A stretch of 64,000 nt of DNA. Source: Rheinheimera mangrovi (lineage in GTDB: Bacteria > Pseudomonadota > Gammaproteobacteria > Enterobacterales > Alteromonadaceae). The DNA lies in NCBI RefSeq assembly GCF_003990335.1, contig NZ_CP034683.1:386501-450500 (forward strand), given 5' to 3'. Position numbers and translations under genes: made by a program. Under the pieces are notes generated by a model. The model was not told the DNA's origin. It saw only the letters and a program-made list of their open reading frames with translations, and searched no databases. Position 1 is the first letter of the stretch, and each line of letters begins with the position of its first letter. This document shows, one piece after another, positions 1 through 8,360 of the stretch.

Positions 1-2
1 AA

Positions 3-1499
3 GATGAAAGCTTGCTGGCAGGTTTGCCTGAAGATGCAAAATTGGCAGCGGCTGAAGCTGCGGCGCAAAAAGAATTATCAGGCTGGGTGTTTACGCTGGA
101 ATTCCCAAGTTATATCGCCATTATGACCTATGCCGACAATCGCGAATTACGCGCTGAGTTATATCAGGCTTATTGCACCCGAGCTTCCGATCAAGGCCCA
201 ACAGCAGGACAGTTTGACAACAGCGCTATTATTGAAGAAACCTTGGCCTTGCGACATGAGCTGGCGCAGTTGCTGGATTTTAAAAACGCTGCTGAAGAGT
301 CTCTGGCCACTAAAATGGCCGAAAGTCCGGCTCAGGTGCTGGAGTTTTTAGCCGATTTAGCCCGTCGTGCCAAACCTCAGGCCTTGCAGGATCTGGCCGA
401 ATTAAAAGCTTTTGTCAAAGCAGAATTTGGTGTCGACGAGTTAAGCGCCTGGGATGTCACTTATTATTCTGAAAAATTAAAACAAGCTAAATACTCCATT
501 TCGGACGAAGCGCTGCGGCCTTATTTCCCGGAAAGCAAAGTAGTGCCGGGTTTATTCAGCGTGTTAGGCAAGTTATTTGGCATTAAGGTGCAACAACGTG
601 AAGGCGTTGATGTTTGGCATCCGGACGTCAGTTTCTACGACATTTTTGACGCCAAAGGTGAGCTGCGCGGCAGTTTTTATCTGGACTTATACGCCCGAGC
701 GAAAAAACGTGGTGGTGCCTGGATGGATGATTGTCAGGGCCGACGCTGGAAAGCCGATGGCAGCCTGCAAACCCCTGTAGCTTATTTAACCTGTAACTTT
801 AATAAACCAGTAGGCGGCAAACCTGCGTTATTTACTCACGACGAAGTCGTGACTTTATTCCATGAGTTTGGTCATGGCTTACACCATATGCTGACTCAGG
901 TCGATGCATCAGCAGTGGCTGGAATTAGTGGTGTTGCCTGGGATGCGGTGGAATTACCCAGCCAGTTTTTAGAAAACTGGTGCTGGCAGCCAGAAGCTTT
1001 GGCGTTAATTTCGGGGCATTACCAGACAGGCGAAGCCTTGCCACAAGATATGCTGGATAAAATGCTGGCCGCGAAAAACTTCCAATCGGCGTTGTTTTTA
1101 GTGCGTCAGCTGGAATTTGCCTTGTTTGATTTCCGCTTACATGCCGAATACGACCCGGCTTTGGGTGGTCGCGTTCAGCACATTCTGGATGATGTACGCC
1201 AGCAGGTTTCTGTGATCATGCCGCCACGTTTTAACCGCTTCCAGCATGGTTTTAGTCATATCTTCGCTGGGGGTTATGGCGCTGGTTATTACAGCTATTT
1301 ATGGGCTGAAGTATTGTCTGCTGATGCTTTTGGCCGTTTTGAAGAAGAAGGCATTTTTAATGCTGCTGTGGGTCAGGATTTCCTGCACTGCATTTTAGAA
1401 AAAGGTGGTAGCGCAGAACCTATGGAGCTGTTTAAAGCCTTCCGGGGTCGTGAGCCGTCTAACGCTGCTTTGCTGCGACATATGGGTATAGCAGCTTAG
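3..1499 (+). CDS. prlC: Oligopeptidase A (M3 metallopeptidase), 5' end outside window
   Basis: Cytosolic zinc oligopeptidase that degrades short peptides, including cleaved signal peptides. The frame is open to the left edge, so about 180 N-terminal residues of a protein normally near 680 residues are missing. The zinc site HEFGH is encoded at 861-875, followed by GLHHML and the downstream conserved stretch around SGVAWDAVELPSQFLENW, as in family M3A. The C-terminal YGAGYYSYLWAEVLSADAF block is also typical of OpdA/PrlC. In enterobacteria prlC lies directly before rsmJ; here rsmJ follows about 5.5 kb later, after a glycosylase and an ABC system. The family call is secure. It is a window-edge partial, not a broken gene. 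Confidence 0.95.
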   Translation, partial: DESLLAGLPEDAKLAAAEAAAQKELSGWVFTLEFPSYIAIMTYADNRELRAELYQAYCTRASDQGPTAGQFDNSAIIEETLALRHELAQLLDFKNAAEESLATKMAESPAQVLEFLADLARRAKPQALQDLAELKAFVKAEFGVDELSAWDVTYYSEKLKQAKYSISDEALRPYFPESKVVPGLFSVLGKLFGIKVQQREGVDVWHPDVSFYDIFDAKGELRGSFYLDLYARAKKRGGAWMDDCQGRRWKADGSLQTPVAYLTCNFNKPVGGKPALFTHDEVVTLFHEFGHGLHHMLTQVDASAVAGISGVAWDAVELPSQFLENWCWQPEALALISGHYQTGEALPQDMLDKMLAAKNFQSALFLVRQLEFALFDFRLHAEYDPALGGRVQHILDDVRQQVSVIMPPRFNRFQHGFSHIFAGGYGAGYYSYLWAEVLSADAFGRFEEEGIFNAAVGQDFLHCILEKGGSAEPMELFKAFRGREPSNAALLRHMGIAA

Positions 1500-1526
1500 T
1501 TGATGGAGATCCTCGCCCGAACAGGT

Positions 1527-1556
1527 ACGGGCGGGGACAAGCCCGCGCCCCTACAT
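1527..1556 (+). repeat. REP-like GC-rich hairpin, copy 1
   Basis: GC-rich interrupted palindrome (GGGCGGGG, loop ACAAG, imperfect CCCGCGCCCC arm, then TACAT) between prlC and the glycosylase gene. An almost identical copy is at 54153-54181. Copy 1 differs by one inserted base in the right arm. Its intergenic position and repetition suggest a REP or terminator-type extragenic element. Confidence 0.6.
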
Positions 1557-1581
1557 GACACTAATTAATGGAGAGGCCTTG

Positions 1582-2283
1582 ATGGCTTTTGTTGAAAAGT
1601 TTGAACTGATTTACCACAGAGCCGCAGAGCGCAAAGGTGGCAAAGCAGCATTGCAGGCTTTGTTATCAAAACCCCGCACGGCAGCTCAGTTACAACAGCT
1701 GACGGATGCTGAATGTTTAAGTGAGTTCAGCAAAAAGATTTTTCAGTCAGGTTTTGTCTGGTCTGTGGTGGAAAACAAGTGGCCTGGTTTTGAAGAACTG
1801 TTTTTTGGTTTTGAACCGGAAAAAATGCTGCTGATGAGTGATGAAATGTTAGCGGCCAAAGCTACAGATCCCCGTATTATCCGCAATGCCACCAAAGTAT
1901 TTGCCATACGCGACAATGCCTTGATGATCCAGCAGGTGGCTGACAAATATGGCAGTTTTGGTGCCTTTTTAGCCCAGTGGTCCGGCGAAGATATTATTGG
2001 CTTATGGGGTTATTTAAAGAAACATGGGGCTCGTCTGGGGGGGAATACAGGGGCTTATGCCTTACGTGTGCTGGGTAAAGATACCTTTATTCTCAGTCAG
2101 GATTTAGAAGCTTATCTGCGTAACTTTGGTGTGGTCGAAGGCGGCCTGAGCAGCCAGAAAAACCAGAAAGCTATTCAACAGCAATTTAATGTGTGGCAGC
2201 AAGAGTCTGGTTTAAGTTTGCAGGAAATCAGCAAAGTTGTCGCCTTTAGTTGTGGCGATAACTATGTAGGACTCAAGATGTAG
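1582..2283 (+). CDS. DNA-3-methyladenine glycosylase I-like protein
   Basis: Probable base-excision repair glycosylase of the Tag/COG2818 type, 233 residues. Family-like features are the segment FQSGFVWSVVENKWPGFEE, the ATDPRIIRNATKVFAIRDNA stretch, and a C-terminal region with HG, GG and an aspartate in SQDLEAYL. A Tag zinc site with all ligands was not verified, so substrate range is open. The start at 1582 is preferred because GGAGAGG (1570-1576) lies at normal distance; an ATG at 1555 would begin inside the preceding REP-like repeat. A hairpin terminator follows at once, so it is probably monocistronic. Confidence 0.75.
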   Translation: MAFVEKFELIYHRAAERKGGKAALQALLSKPRTAAQLQQLTDAECLSEFSKKIFQSGFVWSVVENKWPGFEELFFGFEPEKMLLMSDEMLAAKATDPRIIRNATKVFAIRDNALMIQQVADKYGSFGAFLAQWSGEDIIGLWGYLKKHGARLGGNTGAYALRVLGKDTFILSQDLEAYLRNFGVVEGGLSSQKNQKAIQQQFNVWQQESGLSLQEISKVVAFSCGDNYVGLKM

Positions 2284-2291
2284 ATGAAAAG

Positions 2292-2314
2292 GTCAGAGCA
2301 AGCTCTGACATTTT
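2292..2314 (+). terminator. Hairpin terminator after glycosylase gene
   Basis: Perfect inverted repeat GTCAGAGC / GCTCTGAC (2292-2299 and 2302-2309) followed by ATTTTAATAA, just after the stop codon at 2283. It fits a Rho-independent terminator with a short T tract. Confidence 0.7.
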
Positions 2315-2351
2315 AATAACTTGTTACAACTTCACTTCATTTGTAACTCAT

Positions 2352-2413
2352 TGATTAGTTACTAATCAGCACGCTCCATGTTAGTTTGATGTAATCATTA
2401 CTACAACATGGAG
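2352..2413 (+). promoter_or_regulatory. Cluster of three palindromes upstream of the ABC operon
   Basis: Three nested inverted repeats precede the ABC ATPase start: TGATTAGT-T-ACTAATCA (2352-2368), GTAAT-C-ATTAC (2391-2401), and the distal pair CTCCATGTT (2374-2382) / AACATGGAG (2405-2413). The last arm overlaps the ribosome binding site. Such symmetry is typical of repressor operators, and the ribosome-binding-site overlap also allows RNA-level control. No candidate regulator gene is adjacent. Confidence 0.5.
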
Positions 2414-2421
2414 TTCTCCCT

Positions 2422-3306
2422 ATGCTGGAAATTCACGGTCTGACCAAAACGTACGACAATGGCGTTAAAGCGCTGAATAACGTCAATTTATCCATCAGCA
2501 AAGGTATGTTTGGCCTGTTAGGTCCTAATGGCGCTGGTAAATCTTCCTTAATGCGCACTATTGCTACTTTGCAGCAGCCCGACAGTGGCAGCATTGTTTT
2601 TAATGGCATTGATGTATTAAAAGACCCGCAGGCGCTTCGCAAAACGCTGGGTTATCTGCCACAGGATTTTAGCGTCTATCCACGTATCAGCGCTTTTGAA
2701 CTGCTGGATCATCTGGCTGTACTCAAAGGTTTCACCCAGAAAAAAGAGCGTAAAGAGCTGGTTGAAGGCTTATTGGCTCATACCAACTTATTTCAGCATA
2801 AAGACAAAGCCGTCAGCGGTTTTTCCGGCGGTATGCGCCAGCGTTTTGGTATAGCTCAGGCTTTGTTGGGTAACCCGGACTTATTGATTGTTGATGAGCC
2901 CACCGCAGGTTTGGATCCGGAAGAGCGCAACAGATTTCATAACCTGTTGGTCAGTTTGGGTGAAGAAAAAGTCATCATTTTATCCACTCACATAGTCGAT
3001 GACGTGGCAGAGCTGTGCCCTGCTATGGCGGTATTGGCCGGTGGGCAGATTTTATTACAAGGCAACCCACTGGATTTGATTCAACAGGTGGGCGGCCAGA
3101 TCTGGACTAAAACAGTGTCACAACAGGAAGCGGCTGAACTGGAAAAAGTCTTGCCAGTGATCTCCAAGCGCCTGTTTGCAGGCCGCACTGTATTGCATGT
3201 ATTTGCAGAGCAAGCACCTGAAGGTTTTGCGCCTACTGCTGCTAGTCTGGAAGATGTGTACTTCTCCTGTTTATCCAATCATCGCTCAGCACAAGTTGCG
3301 GCTTAG
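2422..3306 (+). CDS. ABC transporter ATP-binding protein (ABC-2 type)
   Basis: ATPase subunit of an ABC-2-type system, 294 residues. Walker A is GPNGAGKSS near residue 33, the Q-loop lies in GYLPQDFSVYPRISAFELL, the signature is FSGGMRQR, Walker B is LLIVDEPTAGLD, and the H-loop is ILSTHIVDDV. The C-terminal 70 residues are an accessory region that does not resemble the core. The gene starts after GGAG and ends nine bases before the permease/peptidase gene, so the two are surely one operon and one complex. Its partner suggests handling of peptides or envelope proteins rather than drug efflux, but no substrate can be read from the sequence. Confidence 0.92.
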   Translation: MLEIHGLTKTYDNGVKALNNVNLSISKGMFGLLGPNGAGKSSLMRTIATLQQPDSGSIVFNGIDVLKDPQALRKTLGYLPQDFSVYPRISAFELLDHLAVLKGFTQKKERKELVEGLLAHTNLFQHKDKAVSGFSGGMRQRFGIAQALLGNPDLLIVDEPTAGLDPEERNRFHNLLVSLGEEKVIILSTHIVDDVAELCPAMAVLAGGQILLQGNPLDLIQQVGGQIWTKTVSQQEAAELEKVLPVISKRLFAGRTVLHVFAEQAPEGFAPTAASLEDVYFSCLSNHRSAQVAA

Positions 3307-3314
3307 GAGAGGTT

Positions 3315-6300
3315 ATGTTTGGTTTAATGACCCGCTTTGAGCTGCGCTATTATCTGAGCCAGCCCTCTTTTTATGTCGTCAGTTTATTGCTGTTTTTAGT
3401 CAGCTTTTTATCTGTCGCCTCAGACAATGTCACTATAGGCGGTGGTGGCGAGGTATTTAAAAATGGCCCTTTTGCTATAGGCCAAACGCTGCTGACTTTA
3501 AGTTTATTTGCCATGTTTTTGGTGGTGAATTTTGTGGGTAGCAGCGCTGTTCGCAATCAGCAACATCAGATGGAAGAGCTGATCTACAGCAAGCCTGTGT
3601 CGCCTTTTGCTTACCAGTTTGGCCGTTTTTTTGGCAGCTATCTGGTGGTGTTATTGGTCTATATCGCTGTGCCATTGGGTATGTTACTGGCGAGCTTTAT
3701 GCCTTGGGTCGACGCCAGTCGTTTTGGTCCCACCAACCTCTGGGCTTATGTCTATAACTATCTGGTGTTGTCTGTTCCTAGCTTTTTTATCATCTCAGCT
3801 CTGTTTTATGCCATAGCCGCACGTTTCCGCTCCATGATGGCGCTGTATCTGATTGCTGTAGTATTGCTGGTGCTTTATATAGTCTCCGGTTCAGTGGCGC
3901 GTTTACCTGAATACCGGGTTTGGGCAGCTTTGTTAGATCCTTTTGGTTTACGTACCTTTTTAGATGTCACCCGTTACTGGACTATTCAGGAGAAAAACAC
4001 GCTGCTGATTAGTTTTGAAGGCGTATTACTGCAAAACCGCTTGTTATGGCTGGGGGTCGCTGTCGTCTTACTGGCTATTTCCGGTTTATTTAAATTGCCT
4101 TCACTGGACAGAAAAGACAGAAAAAAATCTAAAAAAGCTGAACTGAAACAGCCTGAACTGTCACTGGAAACCTTGCAAAGAAAATCCTCTGCAACAGCAC
4201 TTCTACCGGCCTTTTGGGTTCGGTTAAGGTTTGAAGTGAAGCAAGTGTTGTTGACTGCACCTTTTGTGATCCTTGGTTTAATTACGATAGCGCAGCTGAT
4301 CGGTCCGCTTTTTGCTGACTTTGGCTGGTACGGCACCTCAAATTGGCCTCTGACTCAGACCATGGTGGGTCATGTGATTGGTTCTGTCAGCTTGTTGATG
4401 ATTATTGTCATTGTCTATTACAGTGCTGAAGTGGTGTGGCGTGAACGCAATAGTGGTATGGGCGATATTATCGATACTATGCCAGTGCCGAATTTGACTT
4501 TCTGGACCGCCAAGTTACTGGCTATGGCGCTGGTGATGGCAACTTTGATTGTGATCGGTATTTTAACCACTATCAGTTACCAGCTGATTAAAGGTATTGA
4601 AAACTTTGAACTGGTGCAGTACCTGATCCGTTTAGGCTTTTTCTTCCTGCTGCCTTTTATCATGAGTGCTGTGCTGGCGTTTTTCCTGCAGGTGTTAAGC
4701 CCGAATAAATTTGTCGGTATGGGGCTTTTTGTTGGTTATTTCTTGAGCACTATGGTGATGGCATCCTGGGGTTTAGGTCACAGCTTATATAACTTCAGCT
4801 CTTCACCCTCCATAGGTTTTTCCGACCTGAATCAGTACGCCAGCAGCTTAACGACCCATTCGGTGTATATGTTGTATTGGGGGGCTATAAGCAGCATTTT
4901 ATTTGTACTGGGTTACGGTTTATACCACAGAGGGCCGCTGCAAAGCCTGAAAGTACGCTGGAGCAAACTGGGTTACCACTTAGGTAAAACCGGCAAAGCT
5001 GTTATTGCTGTATCTGCTGTGGTTGCTGTTGCTACTGGTGCTTTTATCTATCAGCAAACCATAGTGCTGAATAACTACGTGACCGCTGAAGAAACCACGG
5101 ATTTACAGGCTGAGTATGAAAAAGCCTTTATTCAGTATGCAACTTTACCTGTGTTAGTCACTACCAACGTAAATGCGCAAATTGACCTGTATCCATCAGA
5201 GCAGAAAGTCGTAGCCAGGATGCAAATTCAGTGGCAAAACAAATCGCAACAGCCTGTTGAGAAGCTACTGGTGAACTGGCCTGAGAATACTCAGCAAATG
5301 ACAGTGACTATTGAAGGCGCCAGCCTGGGAGAGCGGGACGTTAAATTCCGTACTTCATGGTTAACCTTCAGTACTCCGGTCGCTCCTGGTGCTACAGTTG
5401 CAGGTGTCATTGAACTGACCCGTGAATCCAGAGGGCTGCGCGAAACAGGTTTTGATTCGTCGGTGGTTGAAAACGGAACCTTTATTAACAACAGAGAATT
5501 ATTGCCAACTTTTGGTTATCAGGACGGTTTCGAGCTGCAAGACAGACACGAGCGCTTAAAACGTGATTTAGAGCCAAACGAGCGCGCCAATAAGCTGGAA
5601 GATTCTAAGTTTTATACGCAGAACTTCTTTGGCGCTGATGGTGATTTTATTCAGTTTGAAGCAACAGTATCCACTGAAGCAGATCAAGTGGCTTTAACCC
5701 CTGGATATCTGCAAAAACAATGGCAACAGGATGGCCGTAATTACTTCAGTTACAAAATGGACCAGCCTATGGTGAATTTCTACTCCATCAGTTCAGGCCG
5801 TTATGAAGTGAAAAAAGCGCAGCACAATGGCGTGGCTATTGAAGTCTATTACCATAAAGGCCACCCGTGGAACGTGGAGCGTATGGTGGAGTCAGTGCAA
5901 GATTCGATAGACTACTTCACTGCTGCTTTTGGTCCTTACCAGCACAAACAGCTGCGTATTATCGAGTTCCCTGGTTACCGCAGTTTTGCCCAGAGTTTTG
6001 CCAATACAGTGCCTTACTCTGAGCAAATCGGCTTTATTACCGACCTGCGTGATCCGGAAAATATCGATCCTGTGTATTACGTTACGGCTCATGAAGTGGC
6101 GCACCAATGGTGGGGGCATCAAGTGGGCGCTGCTGATGTGCAGGGTAGTGCAGTGATTTCGGAAAGTTTGTCGCAGTATTCAGCTTTGATGGTGATGGAG
6201 AAAAAATACGGTGCCGACAAGATCCGTAAATTCCTGAAAATTGAGTTAGACCGCTATTTACAGGGCCGTTCTACTGAACGCCTTGGAGAGCAACCTTTAT

Positions 6301-6869
6301 TACGTTCTGAAGGCCAGGGGTATATTCATTACCAAAAAGGTTCAGTGGTGATGATGGCGATTAAAGACCGTTTAGGTGAAGAGCGCTTAAATGCCAACTT
6401 AAAGGCCTTTAACGAACGTTATCGTTACCGTAATGACCCTTTCCCAACCACTTTGGATCTGGTCAGTTATTTAGGCCAGAACACAGCGGCGGAAGAAAAG
6501 GCTTTTATTGACGACTTGTTTAATAACATCACCTTGTATGATTTACGGGTGAAAGACGCCAAAGTGACTGAATTGGCCGATGGCAAGTTCCAGCTGAATT
6601 TGATTCTGCATGCCGACAAGTTAGTGGCTGATGACAAAGGGGTTGAAACCACCCAAGCGCTGGCTGAGCAAATCGATATTGGAGTGTTCAGTGTCGACCC
6701 GGATCAAACCACGGGTGAAAGTGGCGTGATTTATCTGAAGAAACATCAGTTGCTGACAGGAGAAAACAGCATTGAGCTGGTGCTGGATCAAAAACCTCTG
6801 TATGTAGGTGTCGATCCTTTTGTTCGCCTGATAGACCGCGACGGCGCAGATAATATCCGCAAGTTATAA
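3315..6869 (+). CDS. ABC-2 permease fused to an M1-type (gluzincin) peptidase
   Basis: Single 1,184-residue frame. Roughly the first 590 residues are two ABC-2 permease halves with many hydrophobic helices and a lysine-rich cytoplasmic loop near residue 265-285. The rest resembles an M1 aminopeptidase fold and would face the periplasm after the last helix near residue 570. The zinc site HEVAH begins at residue 926, followed by QWWGH and the ISESLSQY segment that supplies the third ligand in this clan. The usual M1 exopeptidase motif GxMEN is not visible; the matching region reads SFANTVPYSE, so the cleavage mode may differ from classic aminopeptidases. Such permease-peptidase fusions are known in Bacteroidetes and Gammaproteobacteria. 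RBS AGGAG precedes the start. Confidence 0.9.
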   Translation: MFGLMTRFELRYYLSQPSFYVVSLLLFLVSFLSVASDNVTIGGGGEVFKNGPFAIGQTLLTLSLFAMFLVVNFVGSSAVRNQQHQMEELIYSKPVSPFAYQFGRFFGSYLVVLLVYIAVPLGMLLASFMPWVDASRFGPTNLWAYVYNYLVLSVPSFFIISALFYAIAARFRSMMALYLIAVVLLVLYIVSGSVARLPEYRVWAALLDPFGLRTFLDVTRYWTIQEKNTLLISFEGVLLQNRLLWLGVAVVLLAISGLFKLPSLDRKDRKKSKKAELKQPELSLETLQRKSSATALLPAFWVRLRFEVKQVLLTAPFVILGLITIAQLIGPLFADFGWYGTSNWPLTQTMVGHVIGSVSLLMIIVIVYYSAEVVWRERNSGMGDIIDTMPVPNLTFWTAKLLAMALVMATLIVIGILTTISYQLIKGIENFELVQYLIRLGFFFLLPFIMSAVLAFFLQVLSPNKFVGMGLFVGYFLSTMVMASWGLGHSLYNFSSSPSIGFSDLNQYASSLTTHSVYMLYWGAISSILFVLGYGLYHRGPLQSLKVRWSKLGYHLGKTGKAVIAVSAVVAVATGAFIYQQTIVLNNYVTAEETTDLQAEYEKAFIQYATLPVLVTTNVNAQIDLYPSEQKVVARMQIQWQNKSQQPVEKLLVNWPENTQQMTVTIEGASLGERDVKFRTSWLTFSTPVAPGATVAGVIELTRESRGLRETGFDSSVVENGTFINNRELLPTFGYQDGFELQDRHERLKRDLEPNERANKLEDSKFYTQNFFGADGDFIQFEATVSTEADQVALTPGYLQKQWQQDGRNYFSYKMDQPMVNFYSISSGRYEVKKAQHNGVAIEVYYHKGHPWNVERMVESVQDSIDYFTAAFGPYQHKQLRIIEFPGYRSFAQSFANTVPYSEQIGFITDLRDPENIDPVYYVTAHEVAHQWWGHQVGAADVQGSAVISESLSQYSALMVMEKKYGADKIRKFLKIELDRYLQGRSTERLGEQPLLRSEGQGYIHYQKGSVVMMAIKDRLGEERLNANLKAFNERYRYRNDPFPTTLDLVSYLGQNTAAEEKAFIDDLFNNITLYDLRVKDAKVTELADGKFQLNLILHADKLVADDKGVETTQALAEQIDIGVFSVDPDQTTGESGVIYLKKHQLLTGENSIELVLDQKPLYVGVDPFVRLIDRDGADNIRKL

Positions 6870-6878
6870 ACGTAAATT

Positions 6879-6928
6879 GGGGTCAGATCACATTGTTAGC
6901 AGTTAACAATGTGATCTGACCCCTTTTT
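6879..6928 (+). terminator. Very strong 20-bp hairpin with T tract
   Basis: A perfect 20-bp inverted repeat (6879-6898 with 6904-6923, loop GCAGT) beginning GGGGTCAGATC and followed by TTTTT, directly after the permease-peptidase gene. It would terminate transcription efficiently. It is longer than most intrinsic terminators and may derive from a small mobile palindromic element; see findings. Confidence 0.8.
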
Positions 6929-6993
6929 CAAACAGGGCTATGACGGTTACACTAGCCATAGTTTTCCCTGATGTGAAAAGTTAAAGTGACGCT

Positions 6994-7752
6994 ATGTCCA
7001 CCACTTGTTATTTAACCCAGCCTGATTTTCCCGCTGAACTGGCGGTAAGCCTGCAACAGCAGTTTGGTTTGCATGCAACAGAGTCACCTGCGGGCTGGTA
7101 TTTATGCTGGACAGGAGATGCTTTGGTGTTGCGCAACACCGAACTGAATAAACAAGGCGATATACTGGTCGACTTCGCCAGTGGTGCAGCGACCTACAGA
7201 CGTAAATTTGGTGGCGGTAAAAGTGAAGCCATAGCCAAAGCTGTGGGCTTAACTAAAAAACCGGGTTTAACAGTAGTGGACGCCACGGCAGGTTTAGGCC
7301 GTGATGCCTTAGTACTGGCCAGTCTGGGGGCGAAAGTGACCTTAGTGGAGCGTCAGCCTGCAGTAGCAGCTTTACTGGCCGATGGCTTACGCCGTGCCAG
7401 TCTGGATCCCGAATTAGCACATTGGCTGCCTGAACGGATGCAACTGGTGTTTGCGCCGTCACAACAGGCGTTAACTCAATTGCCAAGCCCGGATGTAGTG
7501 TATTTAGACCCAATGTTTCCGGCCCGCGAGAAGTCGGCTTTGGTAAAAAAAGAAATGCAGGCTTTTCATCAGGTGGTCGGCACAGATGACGATGCCGACG
7601 CTTTGTTTCCGCTGGCATGGCAACTGGCCAGCAAAAGAGTGGTAGTGAAGCGACCTGGTTATGCAGAGTTTTTAGCAGGGCAAAAACCCAGCATGCAAAT
7701 TACTGGCAAAGCGAACAGATTTGATGTCTATGTCAAAGCAGCCCTGGATTAA
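6994..7752 (+). CDS. rsmJ: 16S rRNA (guanine-1516-N2)-methyltransferase
   Basis: RsmJ (formerly YhiQ) methylates G1516 of 16S rRNA using S-adenosylmethionine. At 252 residues it is normal for the family. The SAM-binding motif I is [22 protein letters not shown] near residue 91, followed by an acidic residue in [12 protein letters not shown]. The catalytic-type motif is [12 protein letters not shown] near residue 168, and the family-specific tail [17 protein letters not shown] follows. The N-terminal half carries the RsmJ-typical [27 protein letters not shown]. It stands alone after a strong terminator, with its own promoter region in 6930-6993. Confidence 0.93.
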   Translation: MSTTCYLTQPDFPAELAVSLQQQFGLHATESPAGWYLCWTGDALVLRNTELNKQGDILVDFASGAATYRRKFGGGKSEAIAKAVGLTKKPGLTVVDATAGLGRDALVLASLGAKVTLVERQPAVAALLADGLRRASLDPELAHWLPERMQLVFAPSQQALTQLPSPDVVYLDPMFPAREKSALVKKEMQAFHQVVGTDDDADALFPLAWQLASKRVVVKRPGYAEFLAGQKPSMQITGKANRFDVYVKAALD

Positions 7753-7802
7753 CTAAATCAACGGGAATAACTGAATTAGCTGGATTAAAAAGGGATAAAT
7801 TT

Positions 7803-8276
7803 ATGATCAAAATTGGCGATACCTTACCCGAAGTAACTTTTGCACGTTTAACCGACAATGGTCCTGTCAACCTGACCACAGCTGAAGTATTTAAAGGCGA
7901 GAAAGTGGTGTTATTTGCTGTACCAGGTGCTTTTACTCCTACCTGCAGCGCGGCCCATTTACCAGGTTTTATCGAACATGCTCAGCAGTTTTTTGACAAA
8001 GGTGTGGACCGTATTATCTGTACTTCGGTCAATGACGCTTATGTGATGGATGCCTGGGGCAAAGCTCATAACGCTACTGACATTGTGTTTTTAGCAGACG
8101 GTGCAGGCAAGTTCGCCAAAGCTATGGGTCTGGACGTTGAGACCGGCGATTTTGGTGGTGTGCGCTCAAAGCGTTACGCTATGGTGGTCGATGATTGTGT
8201 AGTAACAGCGCTGAATGTCGATGAACCTAAACAGTTTGAAGTCAGTAAAGCTGAAGTGATGTTAGAGCTGGTGTAA
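7803..8276 (+). CDS. Peroxiredoxin of the Prx5 type
   Basis: Cytosolic thiol peroxidase of 157 residues that reduces peroxides via a reactive cysteine. The peroxidatic motif PGAFTPTCSAAHLPGF is clear. The fold-defining segments VDRIICTSVNDAYVMDAWGK and DGAGKFAKAMGLDVETGDFGGVRSKRYAMVVDD match bacterial Prx5/glutaredoxin-dependent peroxiredoxins. A candidate second cysteine is in DDCVVTALNV, so the atypical two-Cys or glutathione-linked mechanism cannot be decided. RBS AAGGGAT precedes the ATG. A textbook terminator overlaps the stop codon. Confidence 0.92.
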   Translation: MIKIGDTLPEVTFARLTDNGPVNLTTAEVFKGEKVVLFAVPGAFTPTCSAAHLPGFIEHAQQFFDKGVDRIICTSVNDAYVMDAWGKAHNATDIVFLADGAGKFAKAMGLDVETGDFGGVRSKRYAMVVDDCVVTALNVDEPKQFEVSKAEVMLELV

Positions 8277-8290
8277 ACCAGCTCTTTTTT
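8264..8290 (+). terminator. Intrinsic terminator of the peroxiredoxin gene
   Basis: Stem GAGCTGG (8265-8271) / CCAGCTC (8278-8284), loop TGTAAA containing the TAA stop codon, then a run of six T. The terminator is built into the end of the coding sequence. Confidence 0.9.
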
Positions 8291-8322
8291 GATTGATAAA
8301 ACAACAGCCCAGCACCCTCATT

Positions 8323-8360
8323 GCAAATACATCAGGGCAAATACATCAGGGCAAATACAG
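8323..8360. repeat. Short tandem repeat, 14-bp unit, 2.7 copies
   Basis: Unit GCAAATACATCAGG occurs at 8323-8336 and 8337-8350, with a partial third copy from 8351. The stop codon of the minus-strand gene ending at 8346 lies in the repeat, so slippage here would change the C-terminus of that protein. Confidence 0.8.

Noticed and set aside
8323..8360. Possible CRISPR remnant
   Set aside because: Units are directly adjacent with no spacers and only 14 bp long.
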